A stretch of 64,000 nt of DNA from Desulfurella acetivorans A63 (lineage in GTDB: Bacteria; Campylobacterota_A; Desulfurellia; Desulfurellales; Desulfurellaceae), in NCBI GenBank assembly GCA_000517565.1, contig CP007051.1, positions 1,015,039 to 1,079,038 on the forward strand. Reading direction: 5' to 3'. This document shows, piece by piece, positions 9,392 to 18,611 of this stretch. How positions within the stretch are numbered: the stretch's first letter is position 1; each line of letters starts with the position of its first letter. The notes beneath the pieces were generated by a model that was not told the origin of the DNA, made no database searches, and saw only the letters and a program-made list of their open reading frames with translations. The position numbers and the translations under genes were made by a program.

Positions 9392-10648
9392 ATGAGCGCA
9401 ATAATTGAAGTTAACGCGATTGAAATTTTAGATTCAAGGGGAAATCCTACCATTAAAACTATCATTAAAACAGAAGATGGTGCTATTGGAAAAGCTGAAA
9501 TCCCATCCGGAGCATCAACTGGCTCAAAAGAAGCTTTAGAATTAAGGGACAACGATCCACAAAGGTACAATGGCAAGGGAGTACTTCAAGCTGTATCCAA
9601 TGTAAATGATAGAATTGCAGATGAAATAATTGGGATGGAAGTTTTAGAACAATCAGAAATCGATAATTTATTAATAGAACTTGACGGAACTGAAAACAAA
9701 TCAAATTTAGGCGCAAATGCAATTTTATCTGTATCGCTTGCCTGTGCAAAAGCAGCTAGCAGAGAGCTCAACATACCTCTTTATAGATACATTGGCGGTC
9801 TTGGCGCAAAAACACTGCCTATTCCAATGCTCAATGTAATTAATGGTGGTGTTCATGCAGATAATAACATTGATTTTCAAGAATACATGATCGTACCTGT
9901 TGGTGCCCAAAATTTTGCAAGCGCGATGCAAATGGCATCTGAAACCTTTCAAATGCTTAAAAAACTATTAAAAGCTGATGGTCATTCAACAGGTGTTGGT
10001 GACGAAGGTGGCTTTGCACCAAACCTAAAATCAAACGAAGAACCACTACAATACTTAGTAGATGCAATTGAAAAAGCCGGATATGTTCCAGGTGAAGATA
10101 TCGACATTGCACTCGATTTAGCAGCAAGCGAGTTTTACAAAGATGGATATTATTATGTTTCAAATAAAAAAATATCCAGCAATGAGCTTATAGATTTGCT
10201 TGGCAACTTAATAGAAAAATACCCAATTTTCTCAATTGAAGATCCAATGTCAGAAGATGATTTAGAAGGCTGGGCAAAAATTACAGAAGAGCTTGGTGAA
10301 CATATAATGCTTGTTGGAGACGATGTATTTGTAACAAACGAAAAAATCTTTGCAGAAGGTATAGAAAAAGGTATTGCTAATGCTATTTTGATCAAACTAA
10401 ATCAAATTGGAACGTTGACTGAAACACTTAATGTTATAAATATGGCTCAAGAAAACGGCTATAACTATGTAATTTCTCACAGATCCGGTGAAACAAAAGA
10501 TACATTTATAGCTGATTTAGCTGTTGCTGTAAATTCTGGATTCATTAAAACAGGTTCTGTTAATAGAGGAGAACGCATTGCAAAATACAATAGACTACTC
10601 GAAATTGAACAAGAGTTAAAATCTAATGCGATTTACCCGACTTGGTAA
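9392..10648 (+). CDS. eno: Enolase
   Basis: A 418-residue phosphopyruvate hydratase. Visible motifs are the N-terminal [10 protein letters not shown], the catalytic loop [26 protein letters not shown] with a catalytic Glu, [18 protein letters not shown] (usually GDDLFVTN) and the C-terminal [17 protein letters not shown]. It interconverts 2-phosphoglycerate and PEP in the cytoplasm. AGGAGG precedes the ATG. The last 23 bases overlap the next reading frame. Confidence 0.97.
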   Translation: MSAIIEVNAIEILDSRGNPTIKTIIKTEDGAIGKAEIPSGASTGSKEALELRDNDPQRYNGKGVLQAVSNVNDRIADEIIGMEVLEQSEIDNLLIELDGTENKSNLGANAILSVSLACAKAASRELNIPLYRYIGGLGAKTLPIPMLNVINGGVHADNNIDFQEYMIVPVGAQNFASAMQMASETFQMLKKLLKADGHSTGVGDEGGFAPNLKSNEEPLQYLVDAIEKAGYVPGEDIDIALDLAASEFYKDGYYYVSNKKISSNELIDLLGNLIEKYPIFSIEDPMSEDDLEGWAKITEELGEHIMLVGDDVFVTNEKIFAEGIEKGIANAILIKLNQIGTLTETLNVINMAQENGYNYVISHRSGETKDTFIADLAVAVNSGFIKTGSVNRGERIAKYNRLLEIEQELKSNAIYPTW

Positions 10649-10907
10649 AATTTTTGAAAATGTTCTTATTGTGATTTTTATTATTGTCATAGGAGTTTTA
10701 ATAAAAAGCTTCTATGACAACTATACAAATTTAAAAACACTTCAGCAAACTAAAGAACAACTAAACAAAGAAATATCAAAAGAAAAAAAAGATGTGCAAC
10801 ATCTCAAAGAAAATGTAAATTCTACAAACTCGACAATTGAACAAAAAGCAAGGAGCCAATATTACATGCAAAAAGATAACGAAACTGTTATAATATTTAA
10901 GAAGTAA
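10626..10907 (+). CDS. FtsB/DivIC-like septum formation initiator
   Basis: A 93-residue bitopic membrane protein with a short cytoplasmic N-terminus, one helix at about residues 13-30, and a coiled coil at about 33-70 ([20 protein letters not shown]). It ends in [19 protein letters not shown], the usual tail of the FtsB/DivIC family in which a tyrosine- and lysine-rich segment follows the coil. Members join FtsQ and FtsL in the divisome. Placement directly after eno, with a 23-base overlap, is the classic eno-ftsB order, which supports the call. Confidence 0.85.
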   Translation: MRFTRLGKIFENVLIVIFIIVIGVLIKSFYDNYTNLKTLQQTKEQLNKEISKEKKDVQHLKENVNSTNSTIEQKARSQYYMQKDNETVIIFKK

Positions 10908-10910
10908 GTT

Positions 10911-11558
10911 ATGGAAGTAAAACTATTAAATTTCACACCAAATCCCGATGATATTTGTTTTGAAACAGCAAAAATTTGCTATCAATCAAAAACTAAAGAT
11001 AAAGAAGGTTTACTCAGCAAAATTATCAAATCAGGTCATTTATCTATTTTAGAACATGCAAGTTTTACGTTTTTAATAAAAGGTATAAGCCGCGTAGCAT
11101 CTCATCAGCTTGTAAGGCATAGAATCGCAAGCTTTACTCAACAATCTCATAGATATACAAAAGCTTCTGGTTTTTTTGTGCCTGAAAAAATCTTAAACAA
11201 TACTAAAGCAAAAGAAATCTTTGATGATATAATCAAGAAAGCTCAGTCTGCCTATGAAGAACTATTAAACTTAGATTTACCAAAAGAAGATGCCAGATAT
11301 GTTTTGCCTTGCGCAATAGTATCCGATATAATTGTTACTATGAATGCCAGAGAATTACTTCATTTTTTTACATTAAGAACGTGCAAAAAAGCCCAAAAAG
11401 AAATCCAAGATATTGCGATCGAAATGTTGAAAATTTGCAAAAAAACTGCCCCTATTATCTTTAAAAATGCTGGTCCTTCATGCATACGAGGCAGATGTTA
11501 TGAAGCAAAACCATGCGATGATATTAGCCAGATAAGGCAATTTTTCGCCAACCTATGA
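10911..11558 (+). CDS. thyX: Flavin-dependent thymidylate synthase
   Basis: A 215-residue ThyX enzyme that makes dTMP from dUMP using FAD, NADPH and methylene-THF. The signature RHRIASFTQQSHRYT fits the ThyX motif RHR-x7-8-S-x-R. The downstream VLPCAIVSDIIVTMNARELLHFFTLR and the CKKAQKEIQ segment carry the conserved dUMP-binding residues. It starts 3 bases after the ftsB-like gene and overlaps rsmI as ATGA. No ThyA is visible here. Confidence 0.96.
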   Translation: MEVKLLNFTPNPDDICFETAKICYQSKTKDKEGLLSKIIKSGHLSILEHASFTFLIKGISRVASHQLVRHRIASFTQQSHRYTKASGFFVPEKILNNTKAKEIFDDIIKKAQSAYEELLNLDLPKEDARYVLPCAIVSDIIVTMNARELLHFFTLRTCKKAQKEIQDIAIEMLKICKKTAPIIFKNAGPSCIRGRCYEAKPCDDISQIRQFFANL

Positions 11559-12226
11559 ATACCAGACTTTATGTAGTTGCCACCCCTATTGGTAATTTAA
11601 AAGACATAACATATAGAGCCATCGAAACATTAAATTCTGTAGATGTAATTTTTGCAGAAAATCCTAAGCATTCAAAGATATTGCTATCAACATACAACAT
11701 AAAAAAAGACGTAACATCCTACAATGATCATAATTATCAAAAAAAAATACCAATTGCTTTAAATATAGCAAGTCAGGGTAAAACCATAGCTCTAATTACA
11801 GATGCTGGCACACCAACTATACAGGATCCAGGATATAGAATTGTTAAAGCTTTTATAGAGCACGGATACAAAGTAGAACCCATACCTGGAGCAAGCGCAT
11901 TTGTATGTGCTCTACAAGCAAGTGGTCTTGCAACAGATAAATTTATATTTTTGGGTTTTTTACCAAAATCACTATCTAAACAATCAAAAATTCTTTTAAA
12001 ATATGACCTTGACGCAACAATAATTATATATGAATCGCCAAACAGACTTATAAAAACACTTGAAAATATAAAACAAACTCTAGGAAATAGGCATATCGTA
12101 TTAGCTAGAGAATTAACAAAAGTCCATGAAGAATTTATAAGAGGACCTGTTGATGATGTAATCAAATTGTTTGAAACAAAGAAAATCATAGGTGAATTTG
12201 TTATTTTAATAAAAAAAAATGTTTAA
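11555..12226 (+). CDS. rsmI: 16S rRNA 2'-O-ribose C1402 methyltransferase
   Basis: A 223-residue tetrapyrrole-methylase-fold enzyme. VATPIGNLKDITYRAIE opens the protein, ITDAGTPTIQDPGYRIV is the SAM-binding loop region, PGASAFVCALQASGL follows, and ARELTKVHEEFIRG is the C-terminal RsmI signature. It methylates the 2'-O of C1402 in the ribosomal P site. The start overlaps the thyX stop (ATGA). Confidence 0.95.
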   Translation: MNTRLYVVATPIGNLKDITYRAIETLNSVDVIFAENPKHSKILLSTYNIKKDVTSYNDHNYQKKIPIALNIASQGKTIALITDAGTPTIQDPGYRIVKAFIEHGYKVEPIPGASAFVCALQASGLATDKFIFLGFLPKSLSKQSKILLKYDLDATIIIYESPNRLIKTLENIKQTLGNRHIVLARELTKVHEEFIRGPVDDVIKLFETKKIIGEFVILIKKNV

Positions 12227-13697
12227 AAATATAAAAATTATTGCTTTTTTTACAATACTATCTAGAATTTTAGGTTTTTTCAGAGATTTTTTGATAACAC
12301 GGTATTTTGGTGCAGATATTTATACAGATATGTTCTTTGTAGCTTTTAAAATACCAAATCATTTCAGAAGAATATTTGGTGAAGGTGCAATAAATTCTTC
12401 TGTGGTACCTGTTTTATCAAAAATAGATAAAGATAACCCAGAAAAAGCAAAAGTTGCTATAGGAAATTTAATTATAATTTTTGGAACAATATTGCTCTTA
12501 TTTACTATTATTGGTATAATTTTTTCAAAAATCTTAATTTTAATTTCTGCGCCTGGCTTACTTTTGGACCCTCATGTTAAAACATTAGATTTGCTTGTTA
12601 AGATCAATTTTAGCTACATATTCTTTATTGGTATGGCAATATGTTTTATGGGTATAATGAATAGTTATAACCAGTTTGGTGTTGGAGCTTTTTCCCCATC
12701 TTTACTAAATATCAGCATGATTGTATCTATATTAATTCTATATGATTTTTTTAAACCTCATATTTTTACTTTATGCTTTGGTGTTGTGCTTGGTGGGATA
12801 CTTCAGATGATTTTTTCTTATTATGGCTTAAGATGGGGTAAAATTCCAATTCAATATACATTTAAAATAGAAGATTCAACAAAACAGATTTTAAAACTAA
12901 TGTCAGTTACAGCAATTAGCGGCTCTGTCTTACAAATTGGTGATATGATAGATACATTCATTGCCAGTTTTTTAAAAGTAGGCAGTATATCTTACCTTTA
13001 TTATGCTAATATTTTATTTCAGTTGCCATTTGCTATTGTTGTTCTTGCAATCTCTCAAGCCACATTACCTCAGCTTAGTAAATTAGAAAAGCCTCAATTG
13101 GTAGAAAATACAAACCAATTACTAAAAATCATACTTAACTTATCCATACCAATTACACTGTATTTTATTTTTTTTGGTAAAGACTTAATTACAATAATTT
13201 TTCAACATGGCAAATTTACATCAAGTGATACTGCAAATACTGATATAGCACTGACTATGTTTATGCTTGGTTTTTTATTTTTTTCACAATTAAGAATAGT
13301 AAATAATGCATTTTATGCTATAAAAGATGTAAAAACTCCACTTAAAGCATCAATGATCTCAGTTTTAGCAAAACTAATAACCTCTGTTGTATGTGCCTAT
13401 CTATTTGGTTTTTGGGGGCTAGCTTTATCTTTAAGTATTGTAGGATTTATTAATTTAGCAATACTGAACCACTATTTTAAAAGAAAAATTGGAAAAATTG
13501 TATATAAAATACCAAAAGAAAGTGTAATTATTTTTTTTGTACTGCTTTTTATATCAATTGGGCTAAAAAACATAAATTTTAGTAAAACATACGTTGTCAA
13601 CGCTTTATTTCGTTTACTATTATCTGCTTTAATTTATGGACCAATAGGGTTTTATATAATAAAAAAAGAATTACTAAGCTATAGGATCAAGCAATGA
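12219..13697 (+). CDS. murJ: Lipid II flippase MurJ
   Basis: A 492-residue MOP-superfamily membrane protein with about 14 hydrophobic helices. The opening LSRILGFFRDFLITRYFG and AFKIPNHFRRIFGEGAIN are the MurJ/MviN hallmarks, including the charged residues that line the cavity. It flips lipid II across the inner membrane for peptidoglycan synthesis. It overlaps rsmI by 8 bases and overlaps the convergent ftsY by 24 bases. Confidence 0.95.
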   Translation: MFKNIKIIAFFTILSRILGFFRDFLITRYFGADIYTDMFFVAFKIPNHFRRIFGEGAINSSVVPVLSKIDKDNPEKAKVAIGNLIIIFGTILLLFTIIGIIFSKILILISAPGLLLDPHVKTLDLLVKINFSYIFFIGMAICFMGIMNSYNQFGVGAFSPSLLNISMIVSILILYDFFKPHIFTLCFGVVLGGILQMIFSYYGLRWGKIPIQYTFKIEDSTKQILKLMSVTAISGSVLQIGDMIDTFIASFLKVGSISYLYYANILFQLPFAIVVLAISQATLPQLSKLEKPQLVENTNQLLKIILNLSIPITLYFIFFGKDLITIIFQHGKFTSSDTANTDIALTMFMLGFLFFSQLRIVNNAFYAIKDVKTPLKASMISVLAKLITSVVCAYLFGFWGLALSLSIVGFINLAILNHYFKRKIGKIVYKIPKESVIIFFVLLFISIGLKNINFSKTYVVNALFRLLLSALIYGPIGFYIIKKELLSYRIKQ

Positions 13698-14567
13698 TTC
13701 AATAAAATCTCTTGCAACAAATGCCCTTAGGTCTTCTATTTTTTCACCCATGCCAATGTATCTAATTGGAATTTTAAGTTCTTGGCTTATTGCAAAAATA
13801 ATACCACCTTTGGAAGTACTATCAAGTTTGGTTAAAACTATTCCGCTTACACCTAATGCATTATTAAACTCTTTTGCTTGTACAAGTGCATTTTGACCGA
13901 TTGTTGAATCGAGTACAAGTAATATTTCTTGTGGGTAATTTCCTAGTTTTGCAACAGAACGCTTTATCTTTTTTACTTCTTCCATTAAATGCTTTTGTGT
14001 ATGGAGTCTGCCAGCCGTATCAATTAAAACTACATCGTAATTTTTTGCAATTGCTTTGTGAACACCGTCATATGCAACAGCTGCAGGATCAGCTTTAGTT
14101 TGTAATGCTAAAATATCGCATGAGCTTTTTTTAGCCCATTCCTGAAGTTGCTCAATTGCCGCAGCCCTGAATGTATCCGCTGCAACAAGCAACACATTTT
14201 TACCCCTTTCTGAGTATAAACTTGCAAGTTTTCCAATAGTTGTAGTTTTTCCAGAACCATTTATTCCAACAACCATAATAACAAATGGAGATCCTTTTAG
14301 ATAAAGAGGTTTCTCGACGCTTTCAAGAACACTTAAAAGAATATTTCTAATTACAAACTCAGCATCTCTAATTGTTTTAACAGATCCACCAATATTTTTG
14401 TTTATTTCTTCAATAATTTTCTGTGTAATTTCAACTCCAAAATCCGAAGTAATAAGTAATTCTTCAAGCTGATCTAAGTAATTTTGATCTATAGGCTTAT
14501 CTTTGAGTGTTTCTTTTTCTTGAGTAAAACCAGATTTTATTTTTTTAAATATATCAAAAATGCTCAT
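13674..14567 (-). CDS. ftsY: Signal recognition particle receptor FtsY
   Basis: A 297-residue SRP-family GTPase made only of the N and G domains; the acidic A domain is absent. Motifs are VGINGSGKTTTIGKLA (G1), AADTFRAAAIEQLQEW, LIDTAGRLHTQKHLMEE (G3) and VLTKLDSTSKGG (G4). It docks SRP-ribosome complexes at the membrane translocon. The start overlaps the stop of the enoyl-CoA hydratase gene (ATGA), so it is the distal gene of the 13.7-18.5 kb minus operon. Confidence 0.96.
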   Translation of the reverse strand: MSIFDIFKKIKSGFTQEKETLKDKPIDQNYLDQLEELLITSDFGVEITQKIIEEINKNIGGSVKTIRDAEFVIRNILLSVLESVEKPLYLKGSPFVIMVVGINGSGKTTTIGKLASLYSERGKNVLLVAADTFRAAAIEQLQEWAKKSSCDILALQTKADPAAVAYDGVHKAIAKNYDVVLIDTAGRLHTQKHLMEEVKKIKRSVAKLGNYPQEILLVLDSTIGQNALVQAKEFNNALGVSGIVLTKLDSTSKGGIIFAISQELKIPIRYIGMGEKIEDLRAFVARDFIESLLDPIA

Positions 14568-15319
14568 TTTCTCCTCTTTGTAAATTTATCCATTACAAAT
14601 TGCCTTTTCCCAAGCATCCATGTATCAGAAAAAATATCACGTTCTAAAGCCATAGCATTAAAGTTATTCAAATGCTCCGATTCTTTAACAAGAGTTTTGA
14701 TTGATTTAATAAGATCTAAATTTTCTTTCGAAAAACTTTTACAAAACTTTAAAGCTTCTTGAACTATTATTTCTTTGTCAAAGTAATTATTAATTAAGCC
14801 GATGCTTAAAGCCTCCTCTGGCATTATTGGCCTTGCACAAAGCAAAATCTCTAAAGCTTTAGATCTACCCACAAGATTTACCAACCTATAAGTACCCCCC
14901 CACCCTGTAGTTACACCCATTTGTATTTCTTTAAATTGAATAAAACTATCACTTTGTAAAAATCTAATATCAAAAGCCAAAATAAACTCTGCACCACCAC
15001 CAACTGCACTACCATTTATACAGGCTATTGTTGGAATTTGCAAATTTTCTATCTCATTTAATATATTATGCATTAAAAAAGCCATATCTTTAGCTTTTTC
15101 TTTTGAATCCAAAGTTGCAAAATAATCAATATCACCACCTGAGCAAAAAACATTACCGCTGGATTTAACAAGCAAAGCTTTGATATCCAAATTTTTAATA
15201 TCAGATATAATTTTACTAAGCTCATACATAAATTCTAAATTAATAGCGTTTCTTTTTTGGTAACGATTTAATGTCAAAATACCTATGTCGTCAATATTTT
15301 CAAATATGATATAACTCAT
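14564..15319 (-). CDS. Enoyl-CoA hydratase/isomerase family protein
   Basis: A 251-residue crotonase-fold protein. The oxyanion-hole segments are SSGNVFCSGGDIDYF and CINGSAVGGGAEFILAFD. QFKEIQMGVTTGWGGTYRL and IMPEEALSIGLIN follow, the latter carrying a Glu in the usual second catalytic position. The first catalytic Glu region reads FKEIQMG, so hydratase activity is plausible, but substrate and exact reaction cannot be told. It overlaps mtnA upstream and ftsY downstream by 4 bases each. Confidence 0.87.
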   Translation of the reverse strand: MSYIIFENIDDIGILTLNRYQKRNAINLEFMYELSKIISDIKNLDIKALLVKSSGNVFCSGGDIDYFATLDSKEKAKDMAFLMHNILNEIENLQIPTIACINGSAVGGGAEFILAFDIRFLQSDSFIQFKEIQMGVTTGWGGTYRLVNLVGRSKALEILLCARPIMPEEALSIGLINNYFDKEIIVQEALKFCKSFSKENLDLIKSIKTLVKESEHLNNFNAMALERDIFSDTWMLGKRQFVMDKFTKRRK

Positions 15320-16329
15320 AGCTCAAAATCAGGCCTGTATATACCTTTTTCGGTAATTATAGAATCTATCAAATAATTCGGTGTAACATCAAAGGCAAAA
15401 TAAAGGGCTTTTGCGCCATCTGGTGTTAAATTAACACCATTAAAATTTAATATTTCGCTTGAATCTCTAATTTCGATATCAAGATCACTTAGATTATTAA
15501 GACTTCTATCTATTGTAGACTCTGGTGCAGCGACAAAAAATTTTACATTATGCAATTTTGCAAGTTGTGCTAAGCAATATGTACCTACTTTATTTGCTAC
15601 ATCACCATTTTTTGCAATTCTATCAGCACCAACAATTATACAATCGATCAACTTTTTTTGCATTAAAATGCCACATGCACTGTCAGTTACAATTTTATAA
15701 TTAATATTTTCTTTTGATAACTCAAAAGCAGTTATTCTACTTCCTTGAAAATACGGTCTTGTTTCATCAACATAAACTTCTTCCACTAGATTTTGTTGTG
15801 CTGCATATTTTATTATTCCAAGAGCTGTGCCTATACCACCTGTAGCAAAGCTTCCTGTATTGCAATGTGTTAAAATTCTCATTTTTTTATCGAATAAAAC
15901 AAGTGCGTTTTTTGCCATTTCATAATCAGCTTTCTTTTGGTCTTCAAAAATACCAAAAGCGTTCGCTCTTACTTTTTTTATTATTTTTTCTACAGGCAAA
16001 AATGCATTTTGTTCTATTAGTTTCTTTTGACTTTCAACAGCCCATTTCAGGTTTACAGCGGTAGGTCTTGTCGCAAGAAGGCTTGTATATGCTGTCAAAG
16101 AAGCTTGATTAAGTTCGTCTAAATCTTTAGCGTTTTTTATTGCAAGATAATAACCAAACGCAGCTACAATGCCAATCAGTGGTGCACCTCTTACAATCAT
16201 ATCCTTTATAGCCATACAGGTATCGTTTAAATTTTCTAATTTCACTTTTTTTATCTGAGGTAAAAACCGCTGATCTATAACAATAAATTCATCGTTATCA
16301 GTAAATATAAAAGGACTATAACCACCCAT
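15316..16329 (-). CDS. mtnA: S-methyl-5-thioribose-1-phosphate isomerase
   Basis: A 337-residue aldose-ketose isomerase of the eIF2B-alpha fold that acts in methionine salvage. Diagnostic segments are MIVRGAPLIGIVAAFGY, THCNTGSFATGGIGTALG with the catalytic Cys, YVDETRPYFQGSRITAFEL and VGADRIAKNGDVANKVGTY with the catalytic Asp. It overlaps the upstream epimerase gene by 14 bases. Other MTA-salvage genes are not in this window. Confidence 0.92.
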   Translation of the reverse strand: MGGYSPFIFTDNDEFIVIDQRFLPQIKKVKLENLNDTCMAIKDMIVRGAPLIGIVAAFGYYLAIKNAKDLDELNQASLTAYTSLLATRPTAVNLKWAVESQKKLIEQNAFLPVEKIIKKVRANAFGIFEDQKKADYEMAKNALVLFDKKMRILTHCNTGSFATGGIGTALGIIKYAAQQNLVEEVYVDETRPYFQGSRITAFELSKENINYKIVTDSACGILMQKKLIDCIIVGADRIAKNGDVANKVGTYCLAQLAKLHNVKFFVAAPESTIDRSLNNLSDLDIEIRDSSEILNFNGVNLTPDGAKALYFAFDVTPNYLIDSIITEKGIYRPDFEL

Positions 16330-17209
16330 TTTGCCTATACCACCTTATGGTTTTATACATCCCATTAAATAAATTGTACTTAGGTTCAAAACCAAAGTCT
16401 AAGCAAAATTCATTTGGCTTACAAACCCATTTTTGTACTCTAATTTCATTTAGCTTATCAAAAAAAATCCCACCTGTTTTTAAACCAAAATTTATTGAAT
16501 CAAATAAAATTTCAGGTAAAACAATTTTATTTAGACGTTTCCCTAAATGATATTCGATAATGTCTGCTATTTTATAAAAATCATAACAGTAATTTTCGCA
16601 TATTGTATATATTTTTGGTCCAAAAAAGCTATAATTAAGAGCATAATCAATAGCATCAATTAGATCATCAATATAAATAAAACTTAATTTCATTTTTTTT
16701 ACAATAAAAAACAAACTAGTTTCATATGCAAATTTAATCAGTTTATATACTTCTTGCTCATGTGGTCCATAAATAACAGGGGGCCTTAAAATTAACAAAT
16801 TGTATTTGTGCGAATTTTTTAACAATTCTAGCTCTGCAAGTCTTTTTGTATAGCCATAATAAGAAACAGGCCCATTTTTTTCTAAAGGGCCTCTTGCAGC
16901 TAGTGAACTCACATATATTAGCTTTTTTACATTATGTTTAGCAGAAAGCTGACTTAAATTTTTTGCACCCTCAACATTTGTTTTATAAAAGGCTTTTTTT
17001 GAGCCCTTAATTAAACCAGCTAAATGTACTACAGTATCTACATGTGCTATAGCATTTTCTAAATCCTTAATATTTGATATATCTCCCTGAAAGTATTCAA
17101 TTCCATTAATCTTTCTTCTTGAGAAACCATAGATTTTATATTTAAAGGATAACTTATCAATTAAATTTTTACCAACAAAACCGCTTGCACCTGTTAGGAG
17201 TATTTTCAT
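16316..17209 (-). CDS. NAD-dependent epimerase/dehydratase family protein
   Basis: A 297-residue extended short-chain dehydrogenase. The Rossmann motif GASGFVGKNLI is at the N-terminus, VVHLAGLIKGS follows, the serine of the triad is in YVSSLAARG, and the YxxxK pair is in SYYGYTKRLAELE. RPPVIYGPHE is the usual substrate-side motif. It probably acts on a nucleotide-activated sugar or a lipid-linked sugar, but the substrate is not evident. It overlaps the zinc-ribbon gene upstream by 4 bases. Confidence 0.85.
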   Translation of the reverse strand: MKILLTGASGFVGKNLIDKLSFKYKIYGFSRRKINGIEYFQGDISNIKDLENAIAHVDTVVHLAGLIKGSKKAFYKTNVEGAKNLSQLSAKHNVKKLIYVSSLAARGPLEKNGPVSYYGYTKRLAELELLKNSHKYNLLILRPPVIYGPHEQEVYKLIKFAYETSLFFIVKKMKLSFIYIDDLIDAIDYALNYSFFGPKIYTICENYCYDFYKIADIIEYHLGKRLNKIVLPEILFDSINFGLKTGGIFFDKLNEIRVQKWVCKPNEFCLDFGFEPKYNLFNGMYKTIRWYRQNGWL

Positions 17210-17673
17210 TTAACCCAATAAACCCTTGCTACTTTATCATTTTCTTTATATTTAATATCCAAATCACCTTTAAAAGCTCTCTGAATAGCTTTGCCAATAG
17301 CTACTGCTAAGTGTTCAAATGTAGTGTATACATTCATTTCATTATCACTTATTTGTTCAATTTTTCCTATTCTTCTTAATGGATTAATATTTTCACTCTC
17401 TTTTTCTTTATTTTTCATTAAATTAATTATTTCTTCTTTTTTTGATTTTATAATGTCGCTTTTTAAATTCAATATACCTCCGTAATAATTATCTTGAATC
17501 CTTCTGCAAGCAGGGCAAATATCTTCAAAATATTCTCCTTTTGGTTTTTCAATTTTTTTCCAAATACCATCAATAAAAACAAGCCCACAAACTTTACAAA
17601 CTGTTGGTTCTTTGTATTTCTTGTTTTTAAGATAAAGCCTTTCGTTTCTTTGCGCATAAAGGTTTGTTTTCAT
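17206..17673 (-). CDS. BCAM0308-like zinc-ribbon protein, function unknown
   Basis: A 155-residue soluble protein. Two CxxC pairs, TVCKVCGLVF and DICPACRRIQDNYYGG, form a probable zinc ribbon, followed by NPLRRIGKIEQI and VYTTFEHLAVAIGKAIQRAFKGDL. This pattern resembles the BCAM0308 family of small zinc-ribbon proteins; no molecular role is established. A longer frame starts at 17685, but its first four codons overlap the GGAGG that serves the ATG at 17671-17673, so I use the internal start. It lies between the HDOD gene and the epimerase gene. Confidence 0.72.
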   Translation of the reverse strand: MKTNLYAQRNERLYLKNKKYKEPTVCKVCGLVFIDGIWKKIEKPKGEYFEDICPACRRIQDNYYGGILNLKSDIIKSKKEEIINLMKNKEKESENINPLRRIGKIEQISDNEMNVYTTFEHLAVAIGKAIQRAFKGDLDIKYKENDKVARVYWVK

Positions 17674-17685
17674 AAAAACCTCCAT

Positions 17686-18543
17686 TTAAAAAATTTCTTT
17701 TGAAAAATTTATTCTTGCTAATATTTCTTGCAAAAAATCATCCATATTATCAATACGGATTTTTAAAAAATTAAACGATTCTACGTCTTGCAAAGGAACA
17801 GCTCTATAAGGCTTTATCCTTCCAATCGACAGCCAGTTAACTACATAATCAGAAAAATTAACAATAGCTGAAAGTTTGCCTGCATCTGTATCAACAAATT
17901 TATCGCTATGGTGAAGATAGATTGCCTCAACAATCAAATTATCAAAGTTCCATATACTAAGTAATTCTTTTGATACATCACAATGGTTAAAATTATACAA
18001 TTTATTTTCTAACTCAATGCTTAACAAATTATCATTTGAATTAACTTGTTTTATAACAGTTTCATAGTTTATCTGCTTACTTTTATACATAACTGTTTTG
18101 CCTATATCGTGTAGTAAACCTGCTACATAACTTACGTTTTCATTAAATAAATTAAACTTAAAGCTAATTGCTTGTGCACATGTAGCTACGCCAATCATAT
18201 GTTCCCATAAAAGTTTATCAAACTCATCATAGTCTTTGAATATTGATCTTGCACTAATGGTTAAAACTAACCTTTTTACACTTTCTAAACCAATAATTGA
18301 TATAGCATGCATTAGGTCTGTAACTTTATTTTTAACACCATAAAAAGGAGAATTAGCCAATCTTATTAGAGTAGCTGCTATATATGAATCATGCGAAACC
18401 ACTTTGGATAAACTATAAATACTGACATTTTCATCGTTTAAAAGATTGAGTATTTGATTTGCAGCTTGAGGAAAAGCTTCTAAATGAACTTGCTCAATCA
18501 TGTTTTGTATTAAAAATCTTTTTTCTTGTTCTAAAGCCACCAA
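17686..18543 (-). CDS. HDOD domain protein
   Basis: A 285-residue HDOD protein. Key segments are SLSKVVSHDSYIAATLIRLANSPFYG, ISIIGLESVKRLVLTISA and the partially conserved HD-like VAGLLHDIGKTV; the later HHSDK keeps further histidines. HDOD proteins usually act in signalling or stress control rather than as nucleases. The start is TTG (18543) or GTG (18540); TTG is better spaced from AAGGAG (18550-18555). It is the first gene of the minus operon that leads to ftsY. Confidence 0.85.
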   Translation of the reverse strand: MVALEQEKRFLIQNMIEQVHLEAFPQAANQILNLLNDENVSIYSLSKVVSHDSYIAATLIRLANSPFYGVKNKVTDLMHAISIIGLESVKRLVLTISARSIFKDYDEFDKLLWEHMIGVATCAQAISFKFNLFNENVSYVAGLLHDIGKTVMYKSKQINYETVIKQVNSNDNLLSIELENKLYNFNHCDVSKELLSIWNFDNLIVEAIYLHHSDKFVDTDAGKLSAIVNFSDYVVNWLSIGRIKPYRAVPLQDVESFNFLKIRIDNMDDFLQEILARINFSKEIF

Positions 18544-18569
18544 TAAACACTCCTTATTAATATTGTTAC

Positions 18570-18604
18570 TTGCAAATTATACACAATTCAAGTATAATTT
18601 ACAA
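18570..18604. promoter_or_regulatory. Overlapping divergent sigma70-type promoter pair
   Basis: On plus, TTGCAA (18570-18575) and TATAAT (18593-18598) are 17 bases apart. On minus, TTGTAA (18599-18604) and TATAAT (18576-18581) are also 17 bases apart. The two promoters share nearly the same 35 bases, so RNA polymerase can hardly occupy both at once. Plus drives the TPR lipoprotein; minus drives the HDOD-to-ftsY operon. Confidence 0.65.
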
Positions 18605-18611
18605 TTGAAAT

